DNA from: Tetmemena sp. SeJ-2015
Taxonomy: Eukaryota; Ciliophora; Spirotrichea; Sporadotrichida; Oxytrichidae
Direction: 5' to 3'
DNA length: 64,000 bases
Assembly (NCBI GenBank): GCA_027382625.1
Contig: JAJKFJ010021011.1
Span: 169,527-233,526 of the forward strand
Shown here: positions 35,171 through 46,903 of the stretch, in pieces
Position numbering within the stretch: the stretch's first letter is position 1
Layout of the letters: every line of letters starts with the position of its first letter
The notes under the pieces: model-generated
Told to the model about the DNA's origin: nothing
Database searches by the model: none
Seen by the model: the letters and a program-made list of their open reading frames with translations, nothing else
Translations under genes and position numbers: made by a program

Positions 35171-35423
35171 GCATGGCAATAAATAAATAGAGAATAGGCA
35201 AAAAGCTTATGAGCAGCAGTCCCGAATCATCTATATATTAGCAAGAAGAGCATATCTATTCGATTAATTAGCATTCTCTATAAATTTAGGATTTCAACAA
35301 GCAATCAGAAGAGAGTAAGCTCGAATTGCAATTATTCATCTTACTTAAACAACAATTTAGTCTTCATTTTCATGAATAGTATACTCACTCACTTGTTCTC
35401 AGTTCAGAGTAGGCTTAAGGCTA
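35171..35423. other. NAP1 3' flank/spacer
   Basis: AT-rich, no coding frame; between the NAP1 stop and the convergent 3' end of the next minus-strand gene. Confidence 0.5.
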
Positions 35424-36446
35424 TCATTAGAGAGTGAGGGGAGCTCTGTATGGCTCGTTCCACTACAGAGAAGTCTTGGGTTTCCAAGTCTCTTTCTTGA
35501 GTGCATTGTTAGGAACATATCCTCTGTTCTGAGGCTTAGTAGCCATAGCCTGGAAAGAAGGATCTGCATCAACACTGGCTAGAGAAGTGGCCATACCGCC
35601 ACTCTTCATGTAAGCTTCCACTCTCTGTTGCTTGTCAGGTGAAGCGATATTTCCACGATTCACCTCATCAAGTTGATCTCTGTTCAGAGGATTGACTGGG
35701 TTAGATCCAACAAGGGCGCGTACCTTAGCAGGGGCGACATGCTTGATGGGCTAAAAATGGTGTTATAGAATATTCACTAAGCTTACAGAAAAGCCATCGT
35801 TGTCAGAAGTTCTAATGTGCTGATCACGCTCCCAGTTCTTCTTTTTTGGGGAGCTAGTGAGGATAGCTTGATCCTCTTCGAATCTTGACTTAGCACCGAT
35901 GTTGCTATCAGTCTGTCTGGCAACAGCTTTGTTGGGATTAACGTTGTGCTGAATATCTTCAGAATGCTCTTGCAAGAAGTTGTAGGAAGTCTTTGTCTAA
36001 GCAACATTCTTTGTGCTCACGAACTCCTCTTTGTAATAGCGAGGCTCGTTCTATAAATGAAGTTAGAAACATCATCAGATCATTCGAAAGCAGTAAAATG
36101 AAAACGCATCAAGCTTGCGCAACTTGCGAATTCCATTTAATTCGGAGGTTGATTGATCTTAAAAGATGACTACAGATTTGGCGCTAAGATTCAATTTGTC
36201 TATCTGCGTAGACTTACATTGAGCTTGGTATAGAAAGTTTCCCTCTGCTTTGGTTTTTCATTATGAGAGAGACCATTTCCATAGGTATCTTTAAAACAAT
36301 AATTTGTATTTAAAACTATAGGTAGATCTTTCCTATTTCCTGGAAGCAAGCACTGTTTATCTTTGAGCAGGCTTGGGCTGTGCATCATTGACAGATAGGT
36401 GAGTCTTATGTGTTTGTGATGATGCGTTGCTTTCTCTTCTCTCCAT
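35424..36446 (-). CDS. Unknown protein with optimised codons, possibly axonemal/cytoskeletal
   Basis: Minus strand, ATG at 36446 (MERRESNASSQTHKTHLSV), TGA at 35426-35424. IES at 36288-36324 (pointer TACCTAT). Introns from about 36218 to 36054 and at about 35788-35754 (GTAAGC...TTTAG). The protein, about 250-270 residues, has short Asn/Pro/Tyr segments such as NEPRYYKEEFVSTKNVA, a SYNFLQEHSEDIQHNVNPNK stretch and a C-terminal WNEPYRAPLTL. Many codons end in C/G and TAA/TAG glutamines are rare, as in NAP1, so it is probably abundant. The style recalls ciliary microtubule-associated proteins, but no family is recognised. Confidence 0.65.
36288..36324 (-). other. IES, pointer TACCTAT (ATAGGTA on plus)
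   Basis: ATAGGTA at 36281-36287 and 36318-36324. Removal joins KQERSTY to GNGLSHNEKPKQR in frame; unspliced, the frame reaches TGA. Confidence 0.82.
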
Positions 36447-36822
36447 TTCTAAAATCGCAATTAGTAAAGTGATTCACTTTCTTCAAAATGATATCTCTGA
36501 ACGTTAGATACTCAGAGTGAATCTCAAGTTATGGTAATCCTTCTTTATCTCTCAGAGAACAGAAGTTTGGAGAATAAATGGAAATGGTAATTACCCTGTT
36601 TGTGAGACTGATTAATCTTTTGTGAATTTATTATAGATTTTATTTCTCTCAAATAAAATAACGCGCATCTTCTCTCAAGTCAAATTTGAAAGCAAGGTTT
36701 CATTTCATGATCACATTTCTTATTCATCACCTAGATTCTAAATTTGTAGGCAGCAAAATTAGTAGAAGTTAAATTTTATATCTGTAATCTTAGCTAGAAT
36801 AAATTGATATACAAAAATAATA

Positions 36823-38494
36823 ATGGAATTCAACACTGATGTAGAAAAGATAATTGGAGTGACAGCTGACTTTTATTAAAAATGAACTGTGTATTTTCTA
36901 TTTCTTATCTTATGAGACTCGGATGATATGATCATCCTCGACTCGAATAAGTTCAATAAGCTAACTCATCCCATGTATGCATCATCACTCACCTTTAAGC
37001 AAAATACCCTTGCCAGTATACTAGACAGAATGGGAGAAGCAAGTGCAAAAGTAAGTCATTCATTTTAAAGAATGCTCAAATCTTTCAATCACGTTTTCTG
37101 ATTCATCTAATCCAAATATGATAGGCACAACAGCTTTCAGGTCCGATAACTTCTGCGCAAAAATTCTTCTCAGCTGATTCGCATCGACTCTATCTAAAGA
37201 TAGAAGGGAGCAGAGTCTAAGGATTACTGAAGGTGGGCGTGAAGAATTTATTCATCAGAGGAGGGCTTGGTGCCTATACTGAGATAAAGCCACTTTGCGT
37301 TTTGGACTTCTATGTGCACGAGTCTTGCCAAAGATCAGGTATCGGGAAGGATCTGTTTGAGAAGATGCTTTTCAAAGAAAGTAAACAACCTCATGAACTG
37401 GCTTATGACAGGCCCAGCAACAAGCTCATGTCTTTAGTATTCATAGAGTTAGAAATTATTGTATGTCTTTCTTGGGGAAGTACTATAACTTGAGGAGATT
37501 TTGTCCACAGAGCAACAACTTTGTGGTCTTTGACGACTACTTTAGAGAGAAACAATAACAATCATCCCCTCTAAAACACAATGCAAGCAGGCAAGACAAT
37601 AATCTGCTCAGCAAGAAGAAGTTAAATAAAGTGAAGTATAATTTCTGCAGCATGAAATTTAATTCCATTAATGAAGTCAGTTGGCGCTGAGGATCTTGCA
37701 AGGCAGTGGGAGTTAGATGTATATAGATAAGCAGAAACAGAAGCCAGATACGAGAACTGGCCAACTTAGATGCTTAAATTTATCTTCTCTTTAAATAATC
37801 TTTCCTTAACTAGATCTTAGGAGAGAAACATCGATAGGAACAATTAAGACTAGTGGGGAGGCTAAACTACTTCGAAACAACAGAATCAAAATTAAAACAA
37901 CCGCATCTAAGAGCAAAATCAATTTTCACGAACTTTGCAGCAACCATGGAATTAGAATGCTAAGCAAGGAAATCTAAATTCGAGGTTTTCACCTCGTTAG
38001 AGAGATTAGAATAAACAAGAAGAGTAAAATGGGTACACAAGTAAGGCTTAAGTCAGCAGTAGCAAGTTCTCATATTATAGAAATAATTGATGTTCTCATT
38101 TATTAAAAAGTCTAGTGGAATATGGCCCTCTTAGCAGAATAATAACTAATACCCACCTCCAAAGAGAGAATATGAGGGTATAAATGATTATCGATAGAAA
38201 GAGATAGAGGAAATCGCTTCTTGGAGCACGAATTCCAGAGAGACTGTGCAAAAATAAGCTAGAAATAGCTAAGAACAATACTCTCAGAATTCATTTTAAG
38301 GGAAACAAGCATATAACAAAGGAAATCAAAGAGAAGAATATAAATGGGGAGGTTCACTATCTGGAATAAATAATTCGCAATAGTAGTCGAGGCCTTAAAC
38401 AGCTAAACAATAAAATTCTCAAAACTTTAAATCCAGTAGTAGCTCTTCTTCCTCTTATGGAAACTTTTTGCAGTTCAGCAACAACATTTATTGA
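36823..38494 (+). CDS. ATAT1: Alpha-tubulin N-acetyltransferase (MEC-17/ATAT1 family) with Gln-rich tail
   Basis: Acetylates Lys40 of alpha-tubulin in the microtubule lumen of cilia and other stable arrays. ATG at 36823 (MEFNTDVEKIIG). After IES removal (36871-36918, pointer GAC) comes the N-terminal helix region, then the 74-nt intron 37051-37124. The catalytic domain shows AQQLSGPITSAQKF, LLKVGVKNLF, CVLDFYVHESCQRSGIGKDL (acetyl-CoA loop), LAYDRPSNKLMSFLGKYYNL (across IES 37436-37470) and RRFCPQSNNFVVFDDYF. A long Q/N/S-rich tail follows, ending in TGA at 38492, with breaks near 37720, 37770 and 38095. The family motifs are unmistakable; the tail is ciliate-style low complexity. Confidence 0.93.
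36871..36918 (+). other. IES in ATAT1, pointer GAC
   Basis: GAC at 36868-36870 and 36916-36918. Removal joins IIGVTAD to SDDMIILDSNK in frame; unspliced, TGA follows after FYQK. Confidence 0.65.
37436..37470 (+). other. IES in ATAT1, pointer ATGTCTTT
   Basis: ATGTCTTT at 37428-37435 and 37463-37470. Removing 35 bp joins DRPSNKLMS to FLGKYYNLRR, exactly the conserved ATAT core. Among the strongest pointers here. Confidence 0.92.
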
Positions 38495-38594
38495 TAAAAT
38501 TTTCATTCATTACAGTTTTAGAATACTCCTTATTGCTCGAGTGAGAAGAAACTGCTAAGGATTGGTTCGGCATTTTAATAATTTGATTTGAATA

Positions 38595-40312
38595 ATGAAC
38601 AAATATTTGCTATATACAGTCAGTTTTTCCATCAGAGTTTTCTTCATCTTCTTCGCAGAGTACTTTGACAAGCTATGGGACGCCAAGTACACTAAAATTG
38701 AATATAAGCTCATTATCGACATTATACTTATTTAGACACTGACCTGGACTACTATGTGTTTTCAGATGCAGCGACATAGGTTTATAGAGGAGGATCACCC
38801 TATCAAAGGCATACGTACAGATACACCCCACTAGTTGCATATATCTGTTTGGTAAATAACTACATCCACCCTTTGGCAGCGAAGTTTTTATGGGCGATCG
38901 CAGATATTTTTGTAGGTATATATATGTGGCGAGTGCTCGACATCATGAATGATTCGCGCAAGGAGTCTAATTGGAAATACGTGGCCTTCTGGCAGTTCAA
39001 TCCACTTATATTCCATCTATCCACCAGAGGCTCAAACGATAACACCATTGCTCTACTCGTGTTTATTGCCTTCTACTACCTCCTGAAGCGACAATATATC
39101 TTGTCAGGAATATCAAATCAAGAAAATAAGATGTATCATACACACAGAGAGGTGTTTATAGAATATTCTACGGCCTGAGCATCCACTTTAAAATCTATCC
39201 AATAGTATACGCAGTCGTGTTCTACTTATACGTGGATTGTGATGTATAATTAATTGAGCAGGGAAGGCGGTGGGAAGCATTTAAAAAGGCACTCATCCCA
39301 ACAAAGAATAAATTCATTCTCACTTTCACTACCATATTTACGATTGCAGTCTTAACCTACTACTTCTACACCGTCTATGGCTATGAATTCCTCTATGAAA
39401 CCTATCTCTACCATTTCGTGAGGAAGGACAACAGGCATAACTTCTCCATTTTATAGAGTCATGATGATGATGATAAATATTTTTAGCGTAGTTATTTACT
39501 GGTACATGTTGTATCAGCTCTACGATGAACCAAGCAGCAAATTAATAGCGATGATGTGTTTCGTGCCTCAATGGGGCTTAATTCTGCTCACTGGCTCCCT
39601 GTTTTTCTACGATATCTTCTTTGCCACATTCATCCAGACTATGGCCTTCGTGACCTTCAATAAAGTGCTAACAAGCTAGTACTACCTTTGGTACAACACC
39701 CTCGTCCCCATGGTTTTCATGCACTCAAATCTAAAACCAAGATTATATCAATACATTGCTTTGTCAGACTTCTTATTTATCAGATTCTGGGCATGCATAG
39801 GTCTCGCAACTCTTTATTATCTAGGTTAACTACCGTTCGGTTATTTCGCTTACAGGTTTGAGTTCCTGGGCGAGCAGACACTCTCCGAGATACAATACAC
39901 AAACTACTTGTGGTTCGCAGTTAACGTGTTCATCATGATGGTGTTTATCGCAAATCATAACCTCAACGTCACCAAGCAGATCAACTGGGAACTTTTTAGC
40001 AAAAATAGCCAATCTAAGAAGGACAGTCTTCTCGCAGATGAAAATCCTTATAAAATATGGACTTTTTAATATATATTTGTGATGGAGACTCTTCCTAGCA
40101 AGCATAGGGAGACAGTTAGAGTAGCAAGAAAAACAATTGAGGAATATAATAAATAAGCAGGATGTGCAATATTTTTCAAATTCTATAATTATCTTTTCCA
40201 GTAGGCTCTATTCTCTGTCACAAGGAATTAATTGAAGTTGTCACAGTTATTTTTTTCAAAACTTAATGGAAATACTTATCTTATTTTGACTTAGATCGTC
40301 TAACTTATCTGA
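38595..40312 (+). CDS. PIGM: GPI mannosyltransferase 1 (PIG-M)
   Basis: Adds the first mannose to GPI anchors in the ER membrane. ATG at 38595 (MNKYLLYTVSFSIRVFFIFF). With three IESs removed (38694-38740, 39109-39152, 39452-39497) the protein shows the family signature YTDLDYYVFSDAA, GGSPYQRHTYRYTPLVAY, WQFNPLIFHLSTRGSNDN, FYGLSIHFKIYPIVY, RKDNRHNFS, TFNKVLTSQYYLWY and a C-terminal LPFGYFAYRFEFLGEQT helix. DXD-type catalytic residues are within DLDYYVFSD. The frame stays open to TGA at 40310, but conserved sequence ends near 40010 and the last part overlaps a minus-strand gene, so the true stop may be earlier or in another segment. Confidence 0.93.
38694..38740 (+). other. IES in PIG-M, pointer ACACT
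   Basis: ACACT at 38689-38693 and 38736-38740. The join creates AKYTDLDYYVFSDAA, the family hallmark. Confidence 0.88.
39109..39152 (+). other. IES in PIG-M, pointer AGG
   Basis: AGG at 39106-39108 and 39150-39152. Removal joins RQYILSG to VYRIFYGLSIHFKIYP; unspliced, TGA is met in this frame near 39177. Confidence 0.7.
39452..39497 (+). other. IES in PIG-M, pointer ATTT
   Basis: ATTT at 39448-39451 and 39494-39497. Removal joins NRHNFSI to YWYMLYQLYDE, keeping the conserved HNFS..(F/W)Y arrangement. Confidence 0.75.
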
Positions 40313-40730
40313 TTCATACTTTTTACTCGCTCGACTGAGCTCTCTTCTATTCTCAGGACCAGCCATGCTCCTCCTCGTATGTTTGAAAGAGCCCTCAAAA
40401 GCCTGAAGATTCTGGGAACCCAAGCCTGCTCTACTTCCTCTAGAGCCCTCCCAAGCCATGCCTTAAGGCACGCTATATAGGTTATCTAGCTGTGTATTGT
40501 AGAGATTGTTTGAAGTTACTGACTGATGAGACATGTTGCTCATCTTCTTAGAGTCTCTAGATAATCTCCTCCTTGTGCTTCTCATTCATTTTAATGTAGA
40601 TAAGCATTAGATTAAAGACTAGAATTTTGAATTAGTTCCTGGGTGATCTTAAGTTGCTCTTTATAACTCTCGTTCATGATATCCTTGATCTACTTCTCGT
40701 TATCATTCTTGTGAGATATCTTATTCCTTT
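40256..40730 (-). CDS. Small charged/Ser-rich protein, unknown
   Basis: Minus strand. An upstream open stretch (EKQIKDIMNESYKEQLKITQ) ends at TGA near 40590; a second frame starts at ATG near 40583 (MRSTRRRLSRDSKKMS) and runs through NLYNTQLDNLYSVPQGMAWEG to TGA at 40256. A one-base repair could join them into one coiled-coil plus Ser/Arg-rich protein. It overlaps the open end of PIG-M on the other strand. No family recognised. Confidence 0.45.
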
Positions 40731-40792
40731 ATATGTTTGGTTAATTCAAATTATCATTATCATATTTTTGGCTTCAATAGAGAAGAGTCGTT

Positions 40793-41460
40793 ATGAAGGA
40801 GCGCAATGCTTTTCTAGGTTGGTGGCAAGCTGAACTCTTAATCGAATTGCAAGTTTTAGTGCGACTGTTTAATGAGGAAATTGTTGAAGTGCGAGAGGTT
40901 CTTGGTCTGTGCAAATTAATTCACTTCACCTCTCTGCTATTGCAAAATATTGTGAGAGCTAAGGTAATCTTAATTAAAAATTTAAAATGTGCATATATAA
41001 ATAATATATGAGGTCTTATCCTCCGAAGTTAACTGCTTAATCTAAGAAACTTGGATGCACCTTATCTTAGCCCCTTATATGAAACAATTTAAATTATGTG
41101 ATCCCTCATCATCATACCATTTGTGCTGAATGAAGGTAGGTTAGAGTGGTTTCTAAATTTGGATTTGCTGCTCAAATAGAAATCCTACTCGTGCTGCATT
41201 GAATTCCTTACGGAGTTGAAAGGTGAACTTGACTTGAAATAGCCCTCCATAAAAGGTATTAAATAAATTACCGTTTAGAATAATCCAAAAGTGAAGCACT
41301 TTAGATATGAGGGTAGTGATAAATGTTACCTCTCAACTCACTTGGAGAGTTCGATACCATTCTTTAAGGCAGTGGCTGGAATAATATCTATTGATATAGC
41401 TGCTGCTGCCTTTAACTAAAAGGTTAGCCCAAATCTGACATGTTATAGGCGTCACTGATA
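40793..41460 (+). CDS. Unknown protein, incomplete
   Basis: ATG at 40793 (MKERNAFLGWWQAELLIELQ), a Leu/Val/Glu-rich first part to IVRAK, then a likely intron starting GTAATC at 40964. A second coding stretch from about 41140 gives RLEWFLNLDLLLKQK, KVKHFRYEGSDKCYLSTHLE and SIPFFKAVAGIISIDIAAAA before breaking near 41430. It reads like ordinary globular protein with TAA/TAG glutamines. Family not recognised, and the link between the two parts is inferred. Confidence 0.4.
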
Positions 41461-41610
41461 TTCTGACTACTGAACTTTTGGGTCTCTTTATTTTATTTGC
41501 GTTTTTTAATTTCAATTATATTCTTCAGTAGTTGCTACCTGTATACCTATTTACTCATCATATCCTACTTAAATTAACTAAGCATAAGTGAATTAAATTT
41601 TTAATAAACC

Positions 41611-44600
41611 TCAAGCCTCACCTTCTATATTTAAAATGCGATATTTCATCATAATTATGATAAGTTTCTGAGCTTAGTTTCTCTTTTACTGCTAAATTTC
41701 CTCTCTAACTAGTTGCACTTCCTCTTGATGCTTATGGTCCTCAACTAAAGCAGCAACCGCTCTTGGGGAATTTTTCATGAATTTTTGCTATGATGGAGGT
41801 ATCTTAAAAATCTAGTCACCACTCTTTATTTTAAGTGCCGTCATTTGCTGTTAAGGGGAAACTCCTTGGCTCCTTTGCCTAGATTTTTAGCTCTTGCTAT
41901 TAGGCGTCTTCTACTATCCCTTACCATTATATTATCATAATATACTTCTTTAAATTATACCAGCCTGCTTTTAATCTTTAAGCTTATTTGGAGAGCGAGG
42001 AGACTGCTTTTAACTATGGCTGTTGCCATTTTAAGCCTTATTCTTTCCAGGTGAGAGGAGTTTACTGTCTTAAAAAATATAAGTGCACTTATTTAAATAT
42101 CTTTGTTGGGAGAAGCTGGCACTTTTTTCACATCAGGTATTTTAATAAAGCGAGGAACTAACCCCTAGATTGCCATAGGCATCATCTGCAGACTCTTCCT
42201 CATACTTTCATTCATGTTCTCTGGGTCCAGTTTAATTTGAAAGTTGTGTGGGGAGTATGCACTCTCTGATTCTTCATTTTTTTCATTTGCCTTGATATCT
42301 GGTGGCTCCTTTTCTAGCATTTCCTTTTAGAATCTCCTTGCAATTTAATTAGCCAGGGCAGAAACAGCAGCCTGCTTCTGTTCAAGGGGTAGGTCTTGAT
42401 TTAAAAGGTAGGGTTTCAGCATATGCTGAGCTGTTGCTTTTATATTGAAAAAGTTATGTACTGTGGCCCTGTCTATTTCTGGCAAAGCAATACTGCTTGG
42501 CAACTTTGCCATAGGAAAATTCATACTCACAAATATGTATGAGAGAGAGTGAAGTTATTTTAAGTTAAAACTTTGCAGTGCTTTTCACCACTTTAACGTC
42601 CTGAACGAATTTAGGAACTTATTCCTGAGCTAGGAGCGGGCCAATTTATCTTTTCTAACTGTCAGTTGGCGAAATCTTTTACAGAATCTTTGCCTGGTCT
42701 GTCCAAGGGGAGTAGCCTACTTTTTGTAAGGCGACTGGGCTATGCTAAAACAAGTCTATACCTTTCGAGCTTGGCATGCTCTGAGCCTCTTGTATAAGAG
42801 CTTAAAGTAAAAAAATAACATTTTGGAGGAAGAAGCTTCAACCCTTTTCTTATCTTCAGCTTCCATAGCTTCCAAATCTTCGGCAGTTATATCCATCGAA
42901 ACTAGTTTCCCATTTTAAAGGTGGCCAGGCATATTGAACTACATAAATAATTACTAACCTCCTAAACTACTATCAGAGAAGGCTTTCAGCTGTGAGACCA
43001 TTCCAGAGTTTTCCCTTACAGGGTTTTATATAGAAGAAACCTTGGTGCTTTTTTCTCCAAGACCCTAAGTGACACTCTAACCCATATTTGCATCAGACAG
43101 AAACAGCATAGGTTAAAAATGAGGGCAAAAATTATTTTACTGTAAATAGGTATTTTAGCTTATATTTTGGGATCATCTCCCAAGTAGTAGTTGAACCTGT
43201 TGTAAGGATTCTGCCTCATATTCAAGTTATTGACTTCGCTCGTGCTCTAGATTTGATTACTTGAAAAATCTGGACTATAAGGGCTAAGTTTAAATATGAA
43301 GATAGCCAGACTCAATTATAATAAAGTTGCTTATTTATCTGAGTAGCTTGCTTTTGCAACCCAGGTGCTCCAATTAGACCGAAATGAAAGCCGTTGCTTT
43401 GCTGAATCTTGGACACATCTGGTGTGGCAGAGTTAATCATTTCCATATTGTGAAGTTTTAATTATAGCATTGGGTTTCCTGCTGATTAATGCGCATTTCT
43501 CATCGCATCTTATTCCTCTTAAGCAGCTTGGAGAACTAGATCTATGTTAGAAGCTTCTATCTGAGGACGATTATTCCGATGATGGAACCTTCTGAATTTC
43601 CTAATAGGTACGTTGCTTGTTAACTGGCTATTTGTGGTAAAATTTTACTGATACTCTGTGTTTTAAGCTATAAAAAATGAAATTTATATTCGACAGAATA
43701 AAGCAGAGGCTTTATCCGCATTTTAGTTTGATTTTTTCTCATCTAATAGTATTCTACTTTCTTCAGTATGAATTGAGCCCTCTAACATTGGAACTTAAGG
43801 CAAGAAATAATATTTTACACAATATGAGTATAAAGATATTAGCATAGATATCAAAGACACTCTCTATCTTCTATTTTATTGCTAACTAAGCTGAGATTCA
43901 CTCACATCTATCATCGAAAGATAAACTAACTTCAATTTTTTTTAAATAAAGCTACTTGGAGTTGTTATTATCCCTAATTTAAAGTTTGTTGCCAATTATT
44001 GTGGGATTCTAGGTTATATCGTCGCTAAATTTCTTGCTATCTTTAAAGCGGTTAATTTTTTTCTTCTCTAATTCAAAGTAGTGTGCAAATGTATCTTTAA
44101 TAGGCTTCTAAGATTGTTCTTCAGCCTCCCTTAACTCGACAATTTTGGGAAGTGGTTGATTCTTAGTATCCTCACTGATAAAAAATCAGAAGTTAAAATC
44201 ACCTTTTAAAATTGAATGACTGTTAGAGGGTTCATCAGTTTGCTGAAACTCTATGGATTCCTCGATTTCACTTGTTTCTTGGTAGCCTAAGCTATTTACA
44301 CTTTACAATTTCTCAACTATCTCTACTCCCTCTACTCTGCTTTCTCACCTCACTTAATCAAGTTTCTGATTGATAGGCACGCTATTCACTTTGCCCTTTA
44401 GCTGATTGTAGTTTATTGCTGTTGAGAAACTTTGCTAGTCAGGACTTTTCTTAGCTGCTTAAACATCTTATTTTGCAGTTAGTAGATTGAAGAAAGGGGA
44501 GGAGTGCTTATTATGAAGGGAGGGGTTGTTTACAGGTGTGCTGCTTATCATTTGGCTTCCACCAATACGATTTGAGCTTTCTCGCTTGCTTTGCCCATAG

Positions 44601-45031
44601 AAGGTGCTTCTGAACTGCCCACTCTCTATATATCACATATCAAAGTTTGAGTATAAACTGTTGCTTCTCTTTCTTGAATTAAGGCCTATGGAGAGACGTT
44701 TTACTCCCACTGGAATGAGTAGGCGTTTGATTTTTAAAGTACTACTCGAAGTTGAAGCCTTGAGCGTTAGCGAGACTGAGTCGGCTTGGAGGTTCATGAT
44801 GGTAAGAGGGCGAGGACTCCTCATCTGCAGCTACTTCTTGAAACTTGATTTATCGGTTGTCAGGCGAAGTGTCCGCCTAGTTTAGACTCATTCTGTGTTG
44901 CGTTAGCTTTTTCACAATGTTAGCTAAAACAATCTATCTTATATTTGGATAATACACTATAATAATTTAAGCATGACGATTGCTTTGAGGGAGGTACTGA
45001 GTTGTGACTCCCCCAACGCTGTAGACATCAT
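41611..45031 (-). CDS. Large Ser/Gln/Asn-rich protein, unknown
   Basis: Minus strand, candidate ATG at 45031 (MMSTALGESQLSTSLK), TGA at 41613-41611. Coding blocks in order: VAADEESSPSYHHEPPSRLS near 44830; a GQSKRESSNRIGGSQMISS block; GVEIVEKLQSVNSLGYQETS near 44310; KNQPLPKIVELREAEEQSQK near 44150; an RKFRRFHHRNNRPQIEA block; NMEMINSATPDVSKIQ; DITAEDLEAMEAEDKKRVEA near 42880; EIDRATVHNFFNIKATAQHM near 42470 and a Q/S/K-rich C-terminus. One IES is firm (42510-42576); others are suggested by frame changes. Probably a low-complexity scaffold or nuclear protein, but no domain is recognised. That all blocks form one gene is inference, except across the firm IES. Confidence 0.55.
42510..42576 (-). 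other. IES, pointer GCAAAGTT (AACTTTGC on plus)
   Basis: AACTTTGC at 42502-42509 and 42569-42576. On the minus strand removal joins VKVVKSTAK to LPSSIALPEIDRATV in frame. An 8-bp match at both ends makes this convincing. Confidence 0.85.
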
Positions 45032-45034
45032 TTT

Positions 45035-45923
45035 CCTCGTTTATGATAGTGGTATATGTCTGATCTGTTTTCATATTTTAATTTTCTAACTTAACTTTTT
45101 CATCAATTCTAGGCGAGAAATAAATATGAGAGTGAATTTATAAGAAGTTAAATTAAAAAAAAAAAGTTATGAATTAAGTCTAAATTGATTGGGTGCCAAT
45201 ATTTCTATATCTTTTCTTTTCAAAAAAATTGAAAAGGTGGAGGAGGAAGTGCACCTCCTCACCGAAAAGGTTTTAATATTTAAATCAATGCAGAATAGTG
45301 TATTTTATTTTGCAACTGTTGGTTGGGATATGGCTAAGATTAAAGTAGATACCATATAAATTTAAATAAATAGAAATTAGTAAATCTTTTGATTGAAGAG
45401 CGCAAATCAACAAATTTAAATACTTCAAATAGCAATTACATATTCATAATCTTGACTTTGATTTTAATTAACACTATAATAGCACTAGAAGGAACTGATT
45501 TCGTAGTTATCTGAGAAAAACAGCAACTTAAAAAATTTTCATTTCAACTTCTGTATAAAATTTTAACTTGAATTAAAAATTGCGTAGAATAAGACTAGAT
45601 TACGGTCAAGACTTAATTTATCACAATAAGTACATAACTGATTGAATTTGCAAAATATATGCCAACTATCTAAGATAGAGACTAGAGATTTTGGGCCACT
45701 TTATATTTAATGACCTCTTATCAAAAAGTTTTCAAAACTAAATTCGATACTTGCTAGGGATAATTTCTTCACCTCTATATAAAAACCTATTCATTAACTT
45801 AAGCATAATTAATGTTTTCCTTCTCTGAAGATCTATAAATCTTAAAGTGTGAGATATCGCTCTTAATTTGAGTAATTATAAATTATATTTATATAATAGA
45901 TCAATTATCCAAGCACATTAGAA
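45035..45923. other. AT-rich intergenic region
   Basis: About 0.9 kb with no supported frame on either strand; upstream of both the minus-strand Ser/Gln-rich gene and Rab7. Confidence 0.6.
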
Positions 45924-46583
45924 ATGCAAAGCAAGAAGAAAAATTTCTTAAAAATAGTAATACTCGGTGACTCTGGTGTAGGCAAAACCACCCTCCTTCA
46001 ATAATACGTTAGCAAGAAGGTAAACGCCCATTCTAAGCCCACAATTGGAGCAGACTTCTCTAAGAAGGAAATCACAATTGATAATCAGATTGTAACTCTG
46101 CAAATCTGGGATACAGCCGGACAGGAAAAATTCCAGTCACTCGGCTACGCCTTCTATAGAGGAGCTGATTGCTGCGCTCTCGTATACGACATCACTAATT
46201 CGAAGAGCTTTGAAGATCTGACGAGGTGGAGAGACGGATTTATTGAGCATGCTGCACCCACAGAGCCCAATAAGTTCCCCTTCGTGCTAATTGGAAACAA
46301 AGTTGATAGAGAGCCCGAGAGAAAAGTAAAGGCAACTGACGCCCAAACATGGTGCAAGGAGTAAGGTGGTAACATGCCCTACTATGAGACGTCAGCAAGA
46401 GAAAATGTGTCGGTAGAGGACGCCTTTATCGAAATGGCTAAGATGGCACTGAAAAGGGACGCTGAAAATCAGTTTGATCTGCCAACTACCATTGGAGGCG
46501 CTGGAGGAGCCATCAAAATGTCATTGAAGGATGATAAACGCAGAGGTCAAACCCAAGTGCAAAAGAAAATGTGCGATTGCTGA
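45924..46583 (+). CDS. RAB7: Rab7-like small GTPase, complete and uninterrupted
   Basis: 219 residues from ATG 45924 to TGA 46581 with no intron and no IES. P-loop GDSGVGKT, switch I with [23 protein letters not shown] and ETSAREN motifs are all present. [20 protein letters not shown] and [11 protein letters not shown] resemble Rab7 rather than other Rabs. It ends in CDC, a double-cysteine geranylgeranylation signal. Rab7 directs late endosome/lysosome traffic. One internal TAA and two TAG codons read as Gln. In the germline this looks like a gene carried on one uninterrupted segment. Confidence 0.95.
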
Positions 46584-46903
46584 GGAGAAGTGAGGAAAAG
46601 CTCTTTGTGAGTGCAAACTTCGTCCCGGTAAATATAAGTGTATAATTGCAAGCTCTATAAAGACTGATAGCAGAAATTTATATTGCATTTAAAAAATGAG
46701 GAAGCATCAGTAAGAGAGAATTTTCATACTAATGAGTGGGAGGCAGCATGGAATAATTTTCAAAATGAAATTTTGTAAGCTTTGAATCTGTATTTTGCAT
46801 TTCAATACTATATTCATGAAAAATCTTGTTAAGTCTCTCCGAAAATAAAGCACTCCTATGCTTTTAATTAATTTTATTATTTACTGAAGCCGATTATAAG
46901 AGG
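46584..46903. other. AT-rich spacer
   Basis: Non-coding between Rab7 and the CCDC81-like gene; nothing recognised. Confidence 0.5.

Noticed and set aside
45960..46000. P-loop as part of a larger nested ATPase
   Set aside because: The whole frame is a standard-length Rab GTPase with all G motifs and a CDC end.
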